A stretch of DNA of 28,720 nucleotides from an uncultured Collinsella sp. (lineage in GTDB: Bacteria > Actinomycetota > Coriobacteriia > Coriobacteriales > Coriobacteriaceae). The position numbers and the translations under genes were made by a program. Shown piece after piece: positions 13,200 to 20,376 of this stretch (within the stretch, counting starts at the first letter, position 1; each line of letters opens with the position of its first letter). The notes beneath the pieces are model-generated. The model did no database searches, was not told where the DNA came from, and saw only the letters and a list, made by a program, of their open reading frames with translations. The DNA lies in NCBI GenBank assembly GCA_900752345.1, contig CAADVA010000207.1, positions 1-28,720 of the forward strand. Direction: 5' to 3'.

Positions 13200-14105
13200 C
13201 TAGCGGCGCTTGCGCGACAGATAACGCGCAAACAGGTTGAAGGCCAGAATAATCGCCATCAGCAAAAGCGCGGTGCCGTAGGCTGCGTTCATGTTGATGC
13301 CGTCGTTGGCAAGCAAATAGAGGTGAACGGTCATGGGGCGACCGGAATCGAACGGCGATATGGGCAGGTTGATGGCCTGACCCATGGTGTAGAGCACCAC
13401 CGCGGTCTCGCCGATGGCGCGGCCGATGGCAAGGACGATGCCGGTGGCGATGCGGCCAAAAGCAGAAGGAAGCACGATCTTGGAGACGACCTGCCACTTG
13501 GTGGCGCCCAGGCCATATGCGCCCCAACGGATATAGCGCGGAACGGCGCGGATTGCCTCCTCGGTGGTGCGCATGACGATGGGCAGCATCAGAAGCGCCA
13601 GCGCCAGGGCGGCCGAAACCATCGAAAGACCCAGGCCCATGGCCTCAACAAACAAGGCGTAACCAAAGAGGCCCATAACGATGGAAGGCACCGAGGCCAG
13701 AGCATCGGCAGCATAGCGGATGATGTCGACAATCTTGCCCTGCTTGGCGTATTCAGCCAGATAGACCGCAGCCAAGACGGCAACCGGCGTGCAGATGAGC
13801 ATGGCGAGTGCCGTCACGTAGATAGTCGAGACGATCGTGGGCCAAATGCCGCCCTCGGCGTTTACGCCCTGCGGCCAGCCGAAGATAAAGTCGAGCGAGA
13901 TATGCGGAAGACCGTTAATGACCACGTAGGCGATGATGGCGAGCAACACCAGGGTGGTGATATAGGCCGCGGCGCGAAACACGCCGAGCATAATCTTGTT
14001 GGACAGGTCCTTGTTGATGCGGCCCTTCTTGCCATGGGAAAGGGCACGCTTGATGAGCTCGCGCGACGAGGTCGCATCGACCGTCGTGTCAACGGAATCG
14101 GACAT
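13200..14105 (-). CDS. pstA: Phosphate ABC transporter permease PstA
   Basis: One of the two membrane subunits forming the phosphate channel of PstSCAB. The 301-residue protein has a ~40-residue hydrophilic N-terminus followed by six predicted helices starting with AAAYITTLVLLAIIAYVVING. The permease EAA loop reads IRAVPRYIRWGAYGLGATKWQVVSKIVLPSAFGRIATGIVLAIGRAIGETA, which is standard for PstA/PstC, and the segment ALASVPSIVMGLFGY is a further family block. The gene starts 3 nt after the pstC stop, pointing to translational coupling, with pstB 12 nt downstream. PstA rather than PstC is supported by its position after the other permease and by the short periplasmic loop after helix 1. Confidence 0.95.
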   Translation of the reverse strand: MSDSVDTTVDATSSRELIKRALSHGKKGRINKDLSNKIMLGVFRAAAYITTLVLLAIIAYVVINGLPHISLDFIFGWPQGVNAEGGIWPTIVSTIYVTALAMLICTPVAVLAAVYLAEYAKQGKIVDIIRYAADALASVPSIVMGLFGYALFVEAMGLGLSMVSAALALALLMLPIVMRTTEEAIRAVPRYIRWGAYGLGATKWQVVSKIVLPSAFGRIATGIVLAIGRAIGETAVVLYTMGQAINLPISPFDSGRPMTVHLYLLANDGINMNAAYGTALLLMAIILAFNLFARYLSRKRR

Positions 14106-14108
14106 AGC

Positions 14109-15041
14109 CTACCCCCTCTTCTTTGAAATCAGGCGAACGATACCCACCAGTGCAGCTGAGATGATAAACAGGACCACGCCCATGCCAAACAGAGCCGAGC
14201 GATGCAGGCCCGAGGAATAGCTCATGTCGAGTGCGATCTGGCTCGTGAGCGTCGAGATGGGGCTCGAGATGCTATCTGGAATGACCGGGGCGTTGCCCAC
14301 GACCATCAGCACGGCCATGGTCTCACCGATGGCACGCCCCATACCCAAGACAATTGCATCGACAATGCCCAGCTTGGCTGCAGGCAGCACGACCTTGTAG
14401 ATGGTCTGCCACTTGGTGGCACCCATGGCATAGGACGCCTCGCGAATGCCCATGGGGATGGAATTGAGGGCATCGATCGTGAGCGTGGTAATGGTGGGAA
14501 CGATCATGATGGCAAGCACAAACCACGCCGTCAGCGCGCAAAACCAAAGCCCGCCGGTCAGCGGCGCGATAAACGGGCGGATGATGCCCATGCCAAAGAA
14601 GCCGTAGATGATGGAGGGGATGCCCGCCAGCAGGTCGACGGCGGGGCTGATGAGCCGGCGCACGCGCTTGCGGGCGATCTCGACCAGATATACAGCCGTG
14701 CCCACACCCAGGGGCACGCCCATGGCGAGCGCACCGACCGTCACCAGACCAGAGCCCGCCAGCAGCGACATGATGCCGTAGTGGCCCTCGGATGGCGCCC
14801 ACGTAAAGCTAAAGAAGTCCGCCAGGCCGATGTCGGTAAAGACGGGCAGCGCCGAGTACGTGGTAAAGACAAAGATCAGGATAACGGTGACGACCGCCAA
14901 GAACGCGCAGGCAAAGAAGATCCACTGCAGCGCCTTCTCCTTGAGATAGGTGCTACGCGACACCAACGCCAACTCACGCTTTTTGGGCGTCTGAGCCTCC
15001 TGCTCAATCTGGGGGGTTTCCTGTGCTTCCACGCTACTCAC
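14109..15041 (-). CDS. pstC: Phosphate ABC transporter permease PstC
   Basis: The partner permease of PstA, 310 residues. A ~35-residue hydrophilic N-terminus is followed by helix 1 (IFFACAFLAVVTVILIFVFTTY), a longer periplasmic loop (VFTDIGLADFFSFTWAPSEGHYGIMSLLAGS) characteristic of PstC, and the EAA loop MGIREASYAMGATKWQTIYKVVLPAAKLGIVDAIVLGMGRAIGETMAV. LAGIPSIIYGFFGMGII is another PstC block. The GTG at 15041 overlaps the pstS stop as GTGAGTAG (8 nt). A second GTG at 15032 has better spacing to the AAGGGG ribosome binding site, so the start is uncertain by three codons. Confidence 0.95.
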   Translation of the reverse strand: MSSVEAQETPQIEQEAQTPKKRELALVSRSTYLKEKALQWIFFACAFLAVVTVILIFVFTTYSALPVFTDIGLADFFSFTWAPSEGHYGIMSLLAGSGLVTVGALAMGVPLGVGTAVYLVEIARKRVRRLISPAVDLLAGIPSIIYGFFGMGIIRPFIAPLTGGLWFCALTAWFVLAIMIVPTITTLTIDALNSIPMGIREASYAMGATKWQTIYKVVLPAAKLGIVDAIVLGMGRAIGETMAVLMVVGNAPVIPDSISSPISTLTSQIALDMSYSSGLHRSALFGMGVVLFIISAALVGIVRLISKKRG

Positions 15042-15870
15042 TCCCCTTTCCGTCGTTGGTGACGGGAATAAAGCCCGCCTCGCGAATCTGCTTGTCCATC
15101 TTCTCGGACGTCACATAGTCAATGTAGTCCTGCGCCTGATGCGAAGGCGTACCCTTCACAAAGAAGTAAAGGTCGCGCGAGATGGGATAGCCGCCACTTG
15201 CGACCGTCTTCTCGGATGCCTCGACATGGTTGACCGAAACGGCCTTAACCGAGGTCGTGGCGTTGAGGCTCTCGACAAAACCCAGCGAGATGTAGCCAAT
15301 GGCGCCATGCGAGCGGGACACGACGTCGCGCACTTGGCCCGTACCCGAAAGAACGGCCGAGCGGCGATCGAACGGCGTGCCGTCCATCACGATGGTACGG
15401 AAGGCCTCGCGCGTACCGGACGCCTCGTCGCGGTTGATAACCTGAATCTTCAGGTCCTCTCCGCCGACTTCCTTCCAGTTGGTGATCTTGCCGGCGTAAA
15501 TATCGCGGAGCTGCTCGGTCGAGAGATTGTCGACCGGGTTGTCGTCGTTCACGATGACTGCGATGCCGTCGTGCGCGATTACGATCGGGGTCAGGCCAAG
15601 GTCTTGTTCGTCGGCATTGAGGCCACGAGACGAGCTGGCGATGTCGGCCGTGCCGTTGCTGACGGCCTCGATACCCGCAGAGGAGCCAAGGCCGGAGACG
15701 AGCACATCGGTGCCGGCCTCTTCCTTAAAGCCCTCGGCTGCGATCTCGGCAATGGGAAGGCACGTGGTCGAGCCGGCCACGGTAATAGAAGATGTGGAAG
15801 ATCCCGAGGAGCAAGCACACAGCGTGAGCGTAAGCACTGCAGCACTCAGGACCGATGCGATCTTTCTCAT
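15034..15870 (-). CDS. pstS: Phosphate-binding lipoprotein PstS
   Basis: PstS is the extracellular phosphate receptor of the Pst ABC transporter. The protein has 278 residues with a lipoprotein signal peptide: basic MRKIAS, hydrophobic core and lipobox LCAC with Cys20 as the lipidated residue, then a Ser/Thr linker. Ligand-contact motifs are AGSTTCLPIAE (about 32-42), IASSSRGL, IAHDGIAVIV, and RDEASGTREAF, all usual for PstS. The frame remains open upstream to 16293 but that part is antisense-frame shadow of pgeF; the real ATG at 15870 overlaps the pgeF stop by four bases (ATGA). The C-terminus overlaps pstC by 8 nt. Tight coupling supports one mRNA from pgeF to phoU. Confidence 0.96.
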   Translation of the reverse strand: MRKIASVLSAAVLTLTLCACSSGSSTSSITVAGSTTCLPIAEIAAEGFKEEAGTDVLVSGLGSSAGIEAVSNGTADIASSSRGLNADEQDLGLTPIVIAHDGIAVIVNDDNPVDNLSTEQLRDIYAGKITNWKEVGGEDLKIQVINRDEASGTREAFRTIVMDGTPFDRRSAVLSGTGQVRDVVSRSHGAIGYISLGFVESLNATTSVKAVSVNHVEASEKTVASGGYPISRDLYFFVKGTPSHQAQDYIDYVTSEKMDKQIREAGFIPVTNDGKGSE

Positions 15871-16667
15871 AGCATCACGCCGATCGCAGCATGGCGCCCA
15901 CAGGTGCCGCCCTCGTTGCGGTAGGAATAAAAGCGGTCGTTCTGACGAACGGTGGAAAGCTTGGTGTCCACAATGCTGCTCGCCTCGACGCCGGCGTCCA
16001 TCAGCGCCTCGCGAATGGCGGCGGAAAGATCGAGCATACGAGAAGCAGAGGCATCGATGCACGCGAACTCGGCGGCAAAGCGATCCATAAGTTCTTGGGA
16101 CACCTCGTACTCGTCGCCCAGGATATGGGGCCCAATGTAGGCAGAGATGTCGTCCGGCTTGCAGCCAGCCGCCTCGCAGAGCGCTTGGCACGCCTTGGCG
16201 GAAATGCGCGCAATCGTGCCCTTCCAGCCAGAGTGCACCACGGCAAAGCCGCCGGGAGCCACCAGCACCACGGGAACGCAATCGGCAAAGCAAAGCATCA
16301 CGGGTACCTCACGGGCCGTGCAGACGATGGCATCGCAGCCCTCGGCAATCTGCTCGCGAATGTTCTCGAGATCATCAGCACCGTTCGAGGTCACCGTCAC
16401 GACATGGTCACCGTGTACTTGATTGGGAACAAGCAGGTTGTGCTCGCACTCGGCGGCACCCAAGGCCTCGAGTGCGCGGCGACGATTTTCTTGAACGGCA
16501 AAGGGGTCATCGCCAACATGCGAGCCCAGATTGAGTGAGGAGTACGCATCTTCGGAAACACCGCCGGCGCGTTCGGTAAAAGCAAAGCGTACATCGTGCG
16601 TCGCGCCCTCTACCAACGTAACTCCATCATGGTCGACACGCGAAACGCTGTCCGCACGTGCTGCCAT
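15867..16667 (-). CDS. pgeF: PgeF/YlmD laccase-domain (polyphenol oxidase) protein
   Basis: A 266-residue member of the YfiH/YlmD (DUF152) family. E. coli PgeF removes miscross-linked L-Ser from peptidoglycan precursors; other members act on purine nucleosides. Family metal/catalytic motifs are NQVHGDHVV, CDAIVCT, CFADCVPVVL (Cys) and FAVVHSGWKGT (His), with the C-terminal STVRQNDRFYSYRNEGGTCGR. The frame is open much further upstream (to 17330), but the start at 16667 has an ideal AGGAGGC site and begins the conserved domain. In Gram-positive bacteria it sits directly after ftsZ, as here. The stop overlaps pstS (ATGA), making it the lead gene of the pst operon. A peptidoglycan quality-control role fits the neighbouring mur genes. 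Confidence 0.94.
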   Translation of the reverse strand: MAARADSVSRVDHDGVTLVEGATHDVRFAFTERAGGVSEDAYSSLNLGSHVGDDPFAVQENRRRALEALGAAECEHNLLVPNQVHGDHVVTVTSNGADDLENIREQIAEGCDAIVCTAREVPVMLCFADCVPVVLVAPGGFAVVHSGWKGTIARISAKACQALCEAAGCKPDDISAYIGPHILGDEYEVSQELMDRFAAEFACIDASASRMLDLSAAIREALMDAGVEASSIVDTKLSTVRQNDRFYSYRNEGGTCGRHAAIGVML

Positions 16668-16745
16668 ACTAAAGCCTCCTAATAACACAAGTATCGCGGC
16701 GACGCCGCAGCAGTCCGTGCCACACGGCTGCCATACTTCATCAAA

Positions 16746-16790
16746 AGGATACCCGCAGCGGTAGGGGCTAAACGTAAGGGGAACGTAAGG
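16746..16790 (-). promoter_or_regulatory. Candidate Pho-regulated promoter for pgeF-pstSCAB-phoU
   Basis: On the minus strand CCTTACGTT occurs twice in direct repeat with an 11-bp period (plus strand AACGTAAGG at 16771-16779 and 16782-16790). TTACGT-N5-TTACGT has the architecture of the Bacillus PhoP box (TT-A-ACA repeats spaced by 5 bp). TATCCT, a possible -10, follows 20 bp downstream (16746-16751), with no -35 box, as expected of an activated promoter. The pgeF ATG lies about 80 bp further. Confidence 0.45.
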
Positions 16791-16825
16791 AGATTGGAGG
16801 CTTTCGTTTACAAAGGCAAAACACA

Positions 16826-16856
16826 ACAAAAAGGGTGCGCCCAATCGGACGCACCC
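16826..16856 (-). terminator. Intrinsic terminator after ftsZ
   Basis: On the minus strand GGGTGCGTCC-GATT-GGGCGCACCC forms a nearly perfect 10-bp stem (one G-T pair) and is followed by TTTTT. It separates ftsZ from the pgeF-pst transcript. Confidence 0.88.
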
Positions 16857-16881
16857 CATACAGGTCGCTGAGAAAAACGAA

Positions 16882-18036
16882 CTAGAAGCTGCCGCGCTTG
16901 AGGAAGTCAGGAAGCTCAAACTGGTCGTTGCCAAAGTTGGGGAGCTCGGTACCACCGACGTTGCGAGTCGGGGCAGCCTGAGCCGGGCTCGTGGCAGGAG
17001 CGGTGCGCTGCGGCTCGGTAGAAGCAGCGGCCTTGCTCTGGGACTGCTGTGCAGCGAAGAGCTCGTCCTGACGGTTGACGTTGGAGTCGGAGAAGCCCGT
17101 AGCGATGACGGTAATACGCACCTGATCGCCCAGGGACTCGTCGACAACGGTACCGAAGATGATGTTGGCCTCGGGGTCGACGGCGTTGGCGACAACGTCG
17201 GCGGCGTCGCTGATCTCCTGGATGCCCAGGTCCTTGGAACCGGCAATGGAAAGCAGGACGCGCGTAGCGCCATCGATGGAGCTCTCGAGCAGCGGGCTGG
17301 AAATAGCCTGCTGGGCAGCGTCGACGGCACGGGTGTCCCCAGAAGCGGTACCGATACCCATCATGGCGGTACCGGCCTGCTTCATGATGGTCTTAACATC
17401 GGCGAAGTCCAGGTTGATGATACCGGGGACGGTGATGAGGTCGGTGATGCCCTGGGTGCCCTGGGAAAGGACGCCATCGGCGATTGCGAAGGCCTCAAGC
17501 ATGGTGGTCTTCTTCTCGGCGATGTCGAGCAGCTTGTCGTTAGGGATAACGATCATGGTGTCGACGCAGTCGGAAAGCGTCTTAATGCCTTCTTCGGCGC
17601 TCTTCTTGCGCTTGCGGCCCTCAAACGTAAAGGGCTTGGTCACGACGGCGACGGTCAGCGCGCCGACCTCGTTCATCGCGATATCGGCAACGATGGGGGC
17701 AGCGCCGGTACCGGTGCCGCCGCCCTCGCCGCAGGTGATGAACACCATATCGGCGCCAGCGAGCGCCTCGGCGATGTCGTCGCGGGACTCATCGGCGGCC
17801 TTACGGCCGACCTCGGGGTTGGCGCCAGCGCCCAGGCCGCGGGTCAGGTCGGTGCCGATGTGCACCTTGATATCGGCATCAGAGATCGCGAGTGCCTGAG
17901 CATCGGTGTTGATGGCAACAAACTCGACGCCGCGGATACCCTCTTCGATCATTCGATTGACCGCGTTGGTACCGCCGCCGCCGACGCCGACCACCTTAAT
18001 GACGGCAAGGTAGTTGTTGATCTCTGTCTCGTGCAT
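16882..18036 (-). CDS. ftsZ: Cell division GTPase FtsZ
   Basis: FtsZ polymerises into the Z-ring that organises the septum. The start at 18036 (MHETEINNYL) has GGAGG six bases upstream; an in-frame start ten codons earlier lacks one. The 384-residue protein shows IKVVGVGGGGTNAVNRM at about 13-29, NTDAQAL, the G-box ITCGEGGGTGTGAAP at about 100-114 and the T7 loop NLDFADVKTIM. GEGGG at the G-box is shared with Mycobacterium FtsZ (other phyla usually have GMGGG). After residue about 320 a Gln/Ala/Ser/Pro linker leads to the conserved C-terminal peptide LPDFLKRGSF, the docking site for SepF/FtsW-type partners. The gene has its own promoter region and a strong terminator. No ftsA lies beside it. 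Confidence 0.98.
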   Translation of the reverse strand: MHETEINNYLAVIKVVGVGGGGTNAVNRMIEEGIRGVEFVAINTDAQALAISDADIKVHIGTDLTRGLGAGANPEVGRKAADESRDDIAEALAGADMVFITCGEGGGTGTGAAPIVADIAMNEVGALTVAVVTKPFTFEGRKRKKSAEEGIKTLSDCVDTMIVIPNDKLLDIAEKKTTMLEAFAIADGVLSQGTQGITDLITVPGIINLDFADVKTIMKQAGTAMMGIGTASGDTRAVDAAQQAISSPLLESSIDGATRVLLSIAGSKDLGIQEISDAADVVANAVDPEANIIFGTVVDESLGDQVRITVIATGFSDSNVNRQDELFAAQQSQSKAAASTEPQRTAPATSPAQAAPTRNVGGTELPNFGNDQFELPDFLKRGSF

Positions 18037-18157
18037 GTCGGTCCTCCGAACAAAGGTTATTGCCATAGCATGGGTTGACCCCTGCGCACATTAACCTTCA
18101 AGTTGAAAGTAAATGCAAAGGTAAACCGTATTATGTTTGCACATTATGAACGTATCA

Positions 18158-18171
18158 GTCAAATAATTGAC
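18158..18171. promoter_or_regulatory. Operator-like palindrome upstream of ftsZ
   Basis: GTCAAATAATTGAC has 5-bp arms (GTCAA/TTGAC) around 4 bp. It lies downstream of the candidate ftsZ promoter, in an AT-rich patch that also holds CATAAT twice on the minus strand. It could be a regulator site in the ftsZ leader. Confidence 0.3.
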
Positions 18172-18189
18172 GGTGAAAACCAAACAAAC

Positions 18190-18218
18190 CAGATAAACGG
18201 CGCGGTATGCCCCGTCAA
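18190..18218 (-). promoter_or_regulatory. Candidate sigma70-type promoter for ftsZ
   Basis: Minus-strand TTGACG (18213-18218), a 17-bp spacer and TATCTG (18190-18195) form a good promoter match about 150 bp before the ftsZ ATG. It lies in the ~200-bp AT-rich gap between ftsQ and ftsZ, which contains no gene. Confidence 0.5.
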
Positions 18219-18234
18219 CAAAGGCCAGAAAACG

Positions 18235-19503
18235 CTACGAGGTCGGTGCGTTCCTAAACGTATAGTTGCCAGGAGATCGAACGTTGATATACGTCACGCC
18301 CTCCACCTGCGAAAGCAGCTTGGTCACGATACGCTCCTTTTTGGCAATGTCGTCCGAATCTCCGAGCGACACCTCGATACCGTTATCGAGATTCGCCGAG
18401 ATGGCCTCGACCGAGGGCGTGGAAATATCCTTGACCTGGCCCAGGAACTCGCTCGAGAAACCGCGGACGTAATCCAGGCCGGCCTTGACGGCCTTGGAAT
18501 TTACGGCTTGCCCCGAAACCGGTGCGACATCGGCCGAGACATCGGTCAACAGCACGGCACCGTAATGTTTAGCGAGTGCCAGGGCGGCATCGATACCGTT
18601 TAGGGTGTTGGCACCCTCCCCCGTTGTAATGACATTGCCCTGGTCGTCAACATCGACCGAGGTAGACAGTGGTGCAATCCATGTGTCATCGTCCCCGATC
18701 GCCCAGGCAAGATCGTCGGAGCTAATGTAGGCGATTGCGATAACTTTGCGTTCCGTCGGCGTGATGATGAGCGTATGGGGAAATTGACGTTGGACATCCA
18801 CGCCCGAGACCCACGGATTTTGCTTAAGGCCCTCGGTGATCTGGTCGGGATTCACATTGAACAGCGACGTGTTCTCGGGCAGATCGATCAGCTGGATGGC
18901 ATCGTGCTTGGTCACATGCTCGCTGCCCTGGATCTGAATATCGGTAGCGGCGAACAGGCCAGAGTTAATGACGACGACGGCAACGACTGCAAGCGCTGCC
19001 AGAGCGGCAAGGATGCCGCCCACGATTTTGCCCTTGCCCTTAACGGCAGAAGCGGCACCCGCCGCATGATTTGCCAGGGCGCCAATCGATGACAACGGAT
19101 TAGAGCCCTTTTTGCCCGATTGCGGTTTTGCGGAGGCCGACACCGACGTCAGCATACGTGGCTTAGATGCACCCAGCGCGCGACCGGGACGCGTCACCTT
19201 TGCCCCCAACGAGGGCTTGGGCGACGCTATGGGGCGAGAAGGTATGGCGCCCATCGCCGGTTTGGGCGTCACCGAGGGACGTGCCACCGGACGAGCAACA
19301 TTTTTGGCCGCGGGGCGTCCGCCAAGCTGCGAACCGGCAGTCGAACGCTTGGCAGGCCGCACGGACCCAGCAGGCTTAGAAGGCATAACGGATTTACGTT
19401 GAGGCTGAGACGGTGCGCCGGAACGCCCTCCGGCGCGGCGGAAGGTTGGTTTCGATGCTCTAGAAGCCGAGGAATTTAACTTCCGGTCTGAGCTCGATGC
19501 CAT
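18235..19503 (-). CDS. ftsQ: FtsQ/DivIB-type divisome protein
   Basis: FtsQ connects early and late divisome proteins through its extracytoplasmic POTRA domain. The 422-residue protein has a long basic, disordered cytoplasmic part (1 to about 155, rich in Ser, Pro, Ala, Arg and Lys), one membrane helix at about 160-182 (IVGGILAALAALAVVAVVVI), and the POTRA domain from about 186: ATDIQIQGSEHVTKHDAIQLIDLPENTSLFNVN, then NPWVSGVDVQRQFPHTLIITPTERKVIA. This is the standard FtsQ pattern, and the rest is the beta domain ending in NVRSPGNYTFRNAPTS. The ATG at 19503 has GGGAGG close to it and overlaps murB by 44 nt. The cytoplasmic part is longer than in most FtsQ proteins. Confidence 0.92.
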   Translation of the reverse strand: MASSSDRKLNSSASRASKPTFRRAGGRSGAPSQPQRKSVMPSKPAGSVRPAKRSTAGSQLGGRPAAKNVARPVARPSVTPKPAMGAIPSRPIASPKPSLGAKVTRPGRALGASKPRMLTSVSASAKPQSGKKGSNPLSSIGALANHAAGAASAVKGKGKIVGGILAALAALAVVAVVVINSGLFAATDIQIQGSEHVTKHDAIQLIDLPENTSLFNVNPDQITEGLKQNPWVSGVDVQRQFPHTLIITPTERKVIAIAYISSDDLAWAIGDDDTWIAPLSTSVDVDDQGNVITTGEGANTLNGIDAALALAKHYGAVLLTDVSADVAPVSGQAVNSKAVKAGLDYVRGFSSEFLGQVKDISTPSVEAISANLDNGIEVSLGDSDDIAKKERIVTKLLSQVEGVTYINVRSPGNYTFRNAPTS

Positions 19504-20371
19504 ACGCCTCCCTCACCTTTCCGTGCACATGTCTGATAACCGCGGCCACGTCATCGGCCGAGGCGGTTCCGTTATTAACGATAAAATTAGCGTGTACGGG
19601 CGAAACTTCCGCGCCGCCAACCGAAAAACCCTTTAATCCACAATCCTCGATAAGCTTGCCCACGCTCGCATCGGGCGGGTTGCGAAATACCGACCCGCAG
19701 GATGCACAGCCCATGGGCTGTGTGCGCTTACGCCGCGTCAGGTACCGCTCCATACGTTCACGGATATCGGCCTTGGGCGCAGGTTTGAGCTTGAGCACGC
19801 ACTCCAGAATGATCTCGTTACGCGGCAGGCTGCATTCACGGTAGCCCCAAGCGATCTCCGAGCCCGCGTAATGTTTGATGCCGGAGCTCGGGTCAAACGT
19901 AACGACATCTTCGACCAGCGAGCCAATCCACTCGGTTCGCGTGCCGGCATTCATGGACACGGCGCCGCCAACGGAGCCGGGAATACCGACCGCAAACTCA
20001 AGGCCCGAAAGGCTGCGCGACAGCGCGTCGTTGACTAGGCGAGCGAATATCACGCCCGCACCGACCGTCAGCGTACAACCGTCTTCGGCGACAACCGTAC
20101 GCTGGAACTCACGCCCCAACGAAATGACGGCGCCGCGATAGCCTGCATCGGCAACAAGCAGATTAGATCCCTTGCCGATAATGACCCACGGCACCTGCTC
20201 ACGATCGAGCACCGCCACGGCGCGACGCAAGGCATGATAGCTGTGACACGTCACAAAGAGGTCCGCCTTGCCGCCGATACGATAGCTCGTATGGCGCGCG
20301 AGGCGTTCATCCTCAATTATGTCCGTATCGATCATGCCCGAAAGCGCCATGACGGCGTTAAACAGACCCAT
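19460..20371 (-). CDS. murB: UDP-N-acetylenolpyruvoylglucosamine reductase MurB
   Basis: MurB is the FAD enzyme that reduces UDP-GlcNAc-enolpyruvate to UDP-MurNAc. The 303-residue protein begins with a short lead, then LARHTSYRIGGKADLFV, the FAD-domain start. Further FAD motifs are WVIIGKGSNLLVADAGYRG and the SGLEFAVGIPGSVGGAVSMNAG loop. CASCGSVFRNP holds the catalytic Ser region (GS-FRNP) and KLIEDCGLKGFSVGGAEVSPVHANFIVN is the C-terminal substrate block of the Gram-positive (type II) MurB group. It lies 5 bp after murC, and the C-terminus overlaps ftsQ, so the three genes are probably coupled. Confidence 0.97.
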   Translation of the reverse strand: MGLFNAVMALSGMIDTDIIEDERLARHTSYRIGGKADLFVTCHSYHALRRAVAVLDREQVPWVIIGKGSNLLVADAGYRGAVISLGREFQRTVVAEDGCTLTVGAGVIFARLVNDALSRSLSGLEFAVGIPGSVGGAVSMNAGTRTEWIGSLVEDVVTFDPSSGIKHYAGSEIAWGYRECSLPRNEIILECVLKLKPAPKADIRERMERYLTRRKRTQPMGCASCGSVFRNPPDASVGKLIEDCGLKGFSVGGAEVSPVHANFIVNNGTASADDVAAVIRHVHGKVREAYGIELRPEVKFLGF

Positions 20372-20376
20372 GGGGT

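Noticed and set aside
15871..16293. N-terminal extension of PstS
   Set aside because: The frame is open but overlaps pgeF out of frame; the signal peptide and ATGA overlap fix the start at 15870.
16668..16735. Short upstream ORFs in the pgeF leader
   Set aside because: Two overlapping frames of ~20 codons exist on the minus strand, but neither has a ribosome binding site; a chance origin is likely.
16668..17330. N-terminal extension of PgeF into ftsZ
   Set aside because: The open frame crosses the ftsZ terminator and antisense-phase ftsZ; a strong ribosome binding site and the domain start are at 16667.
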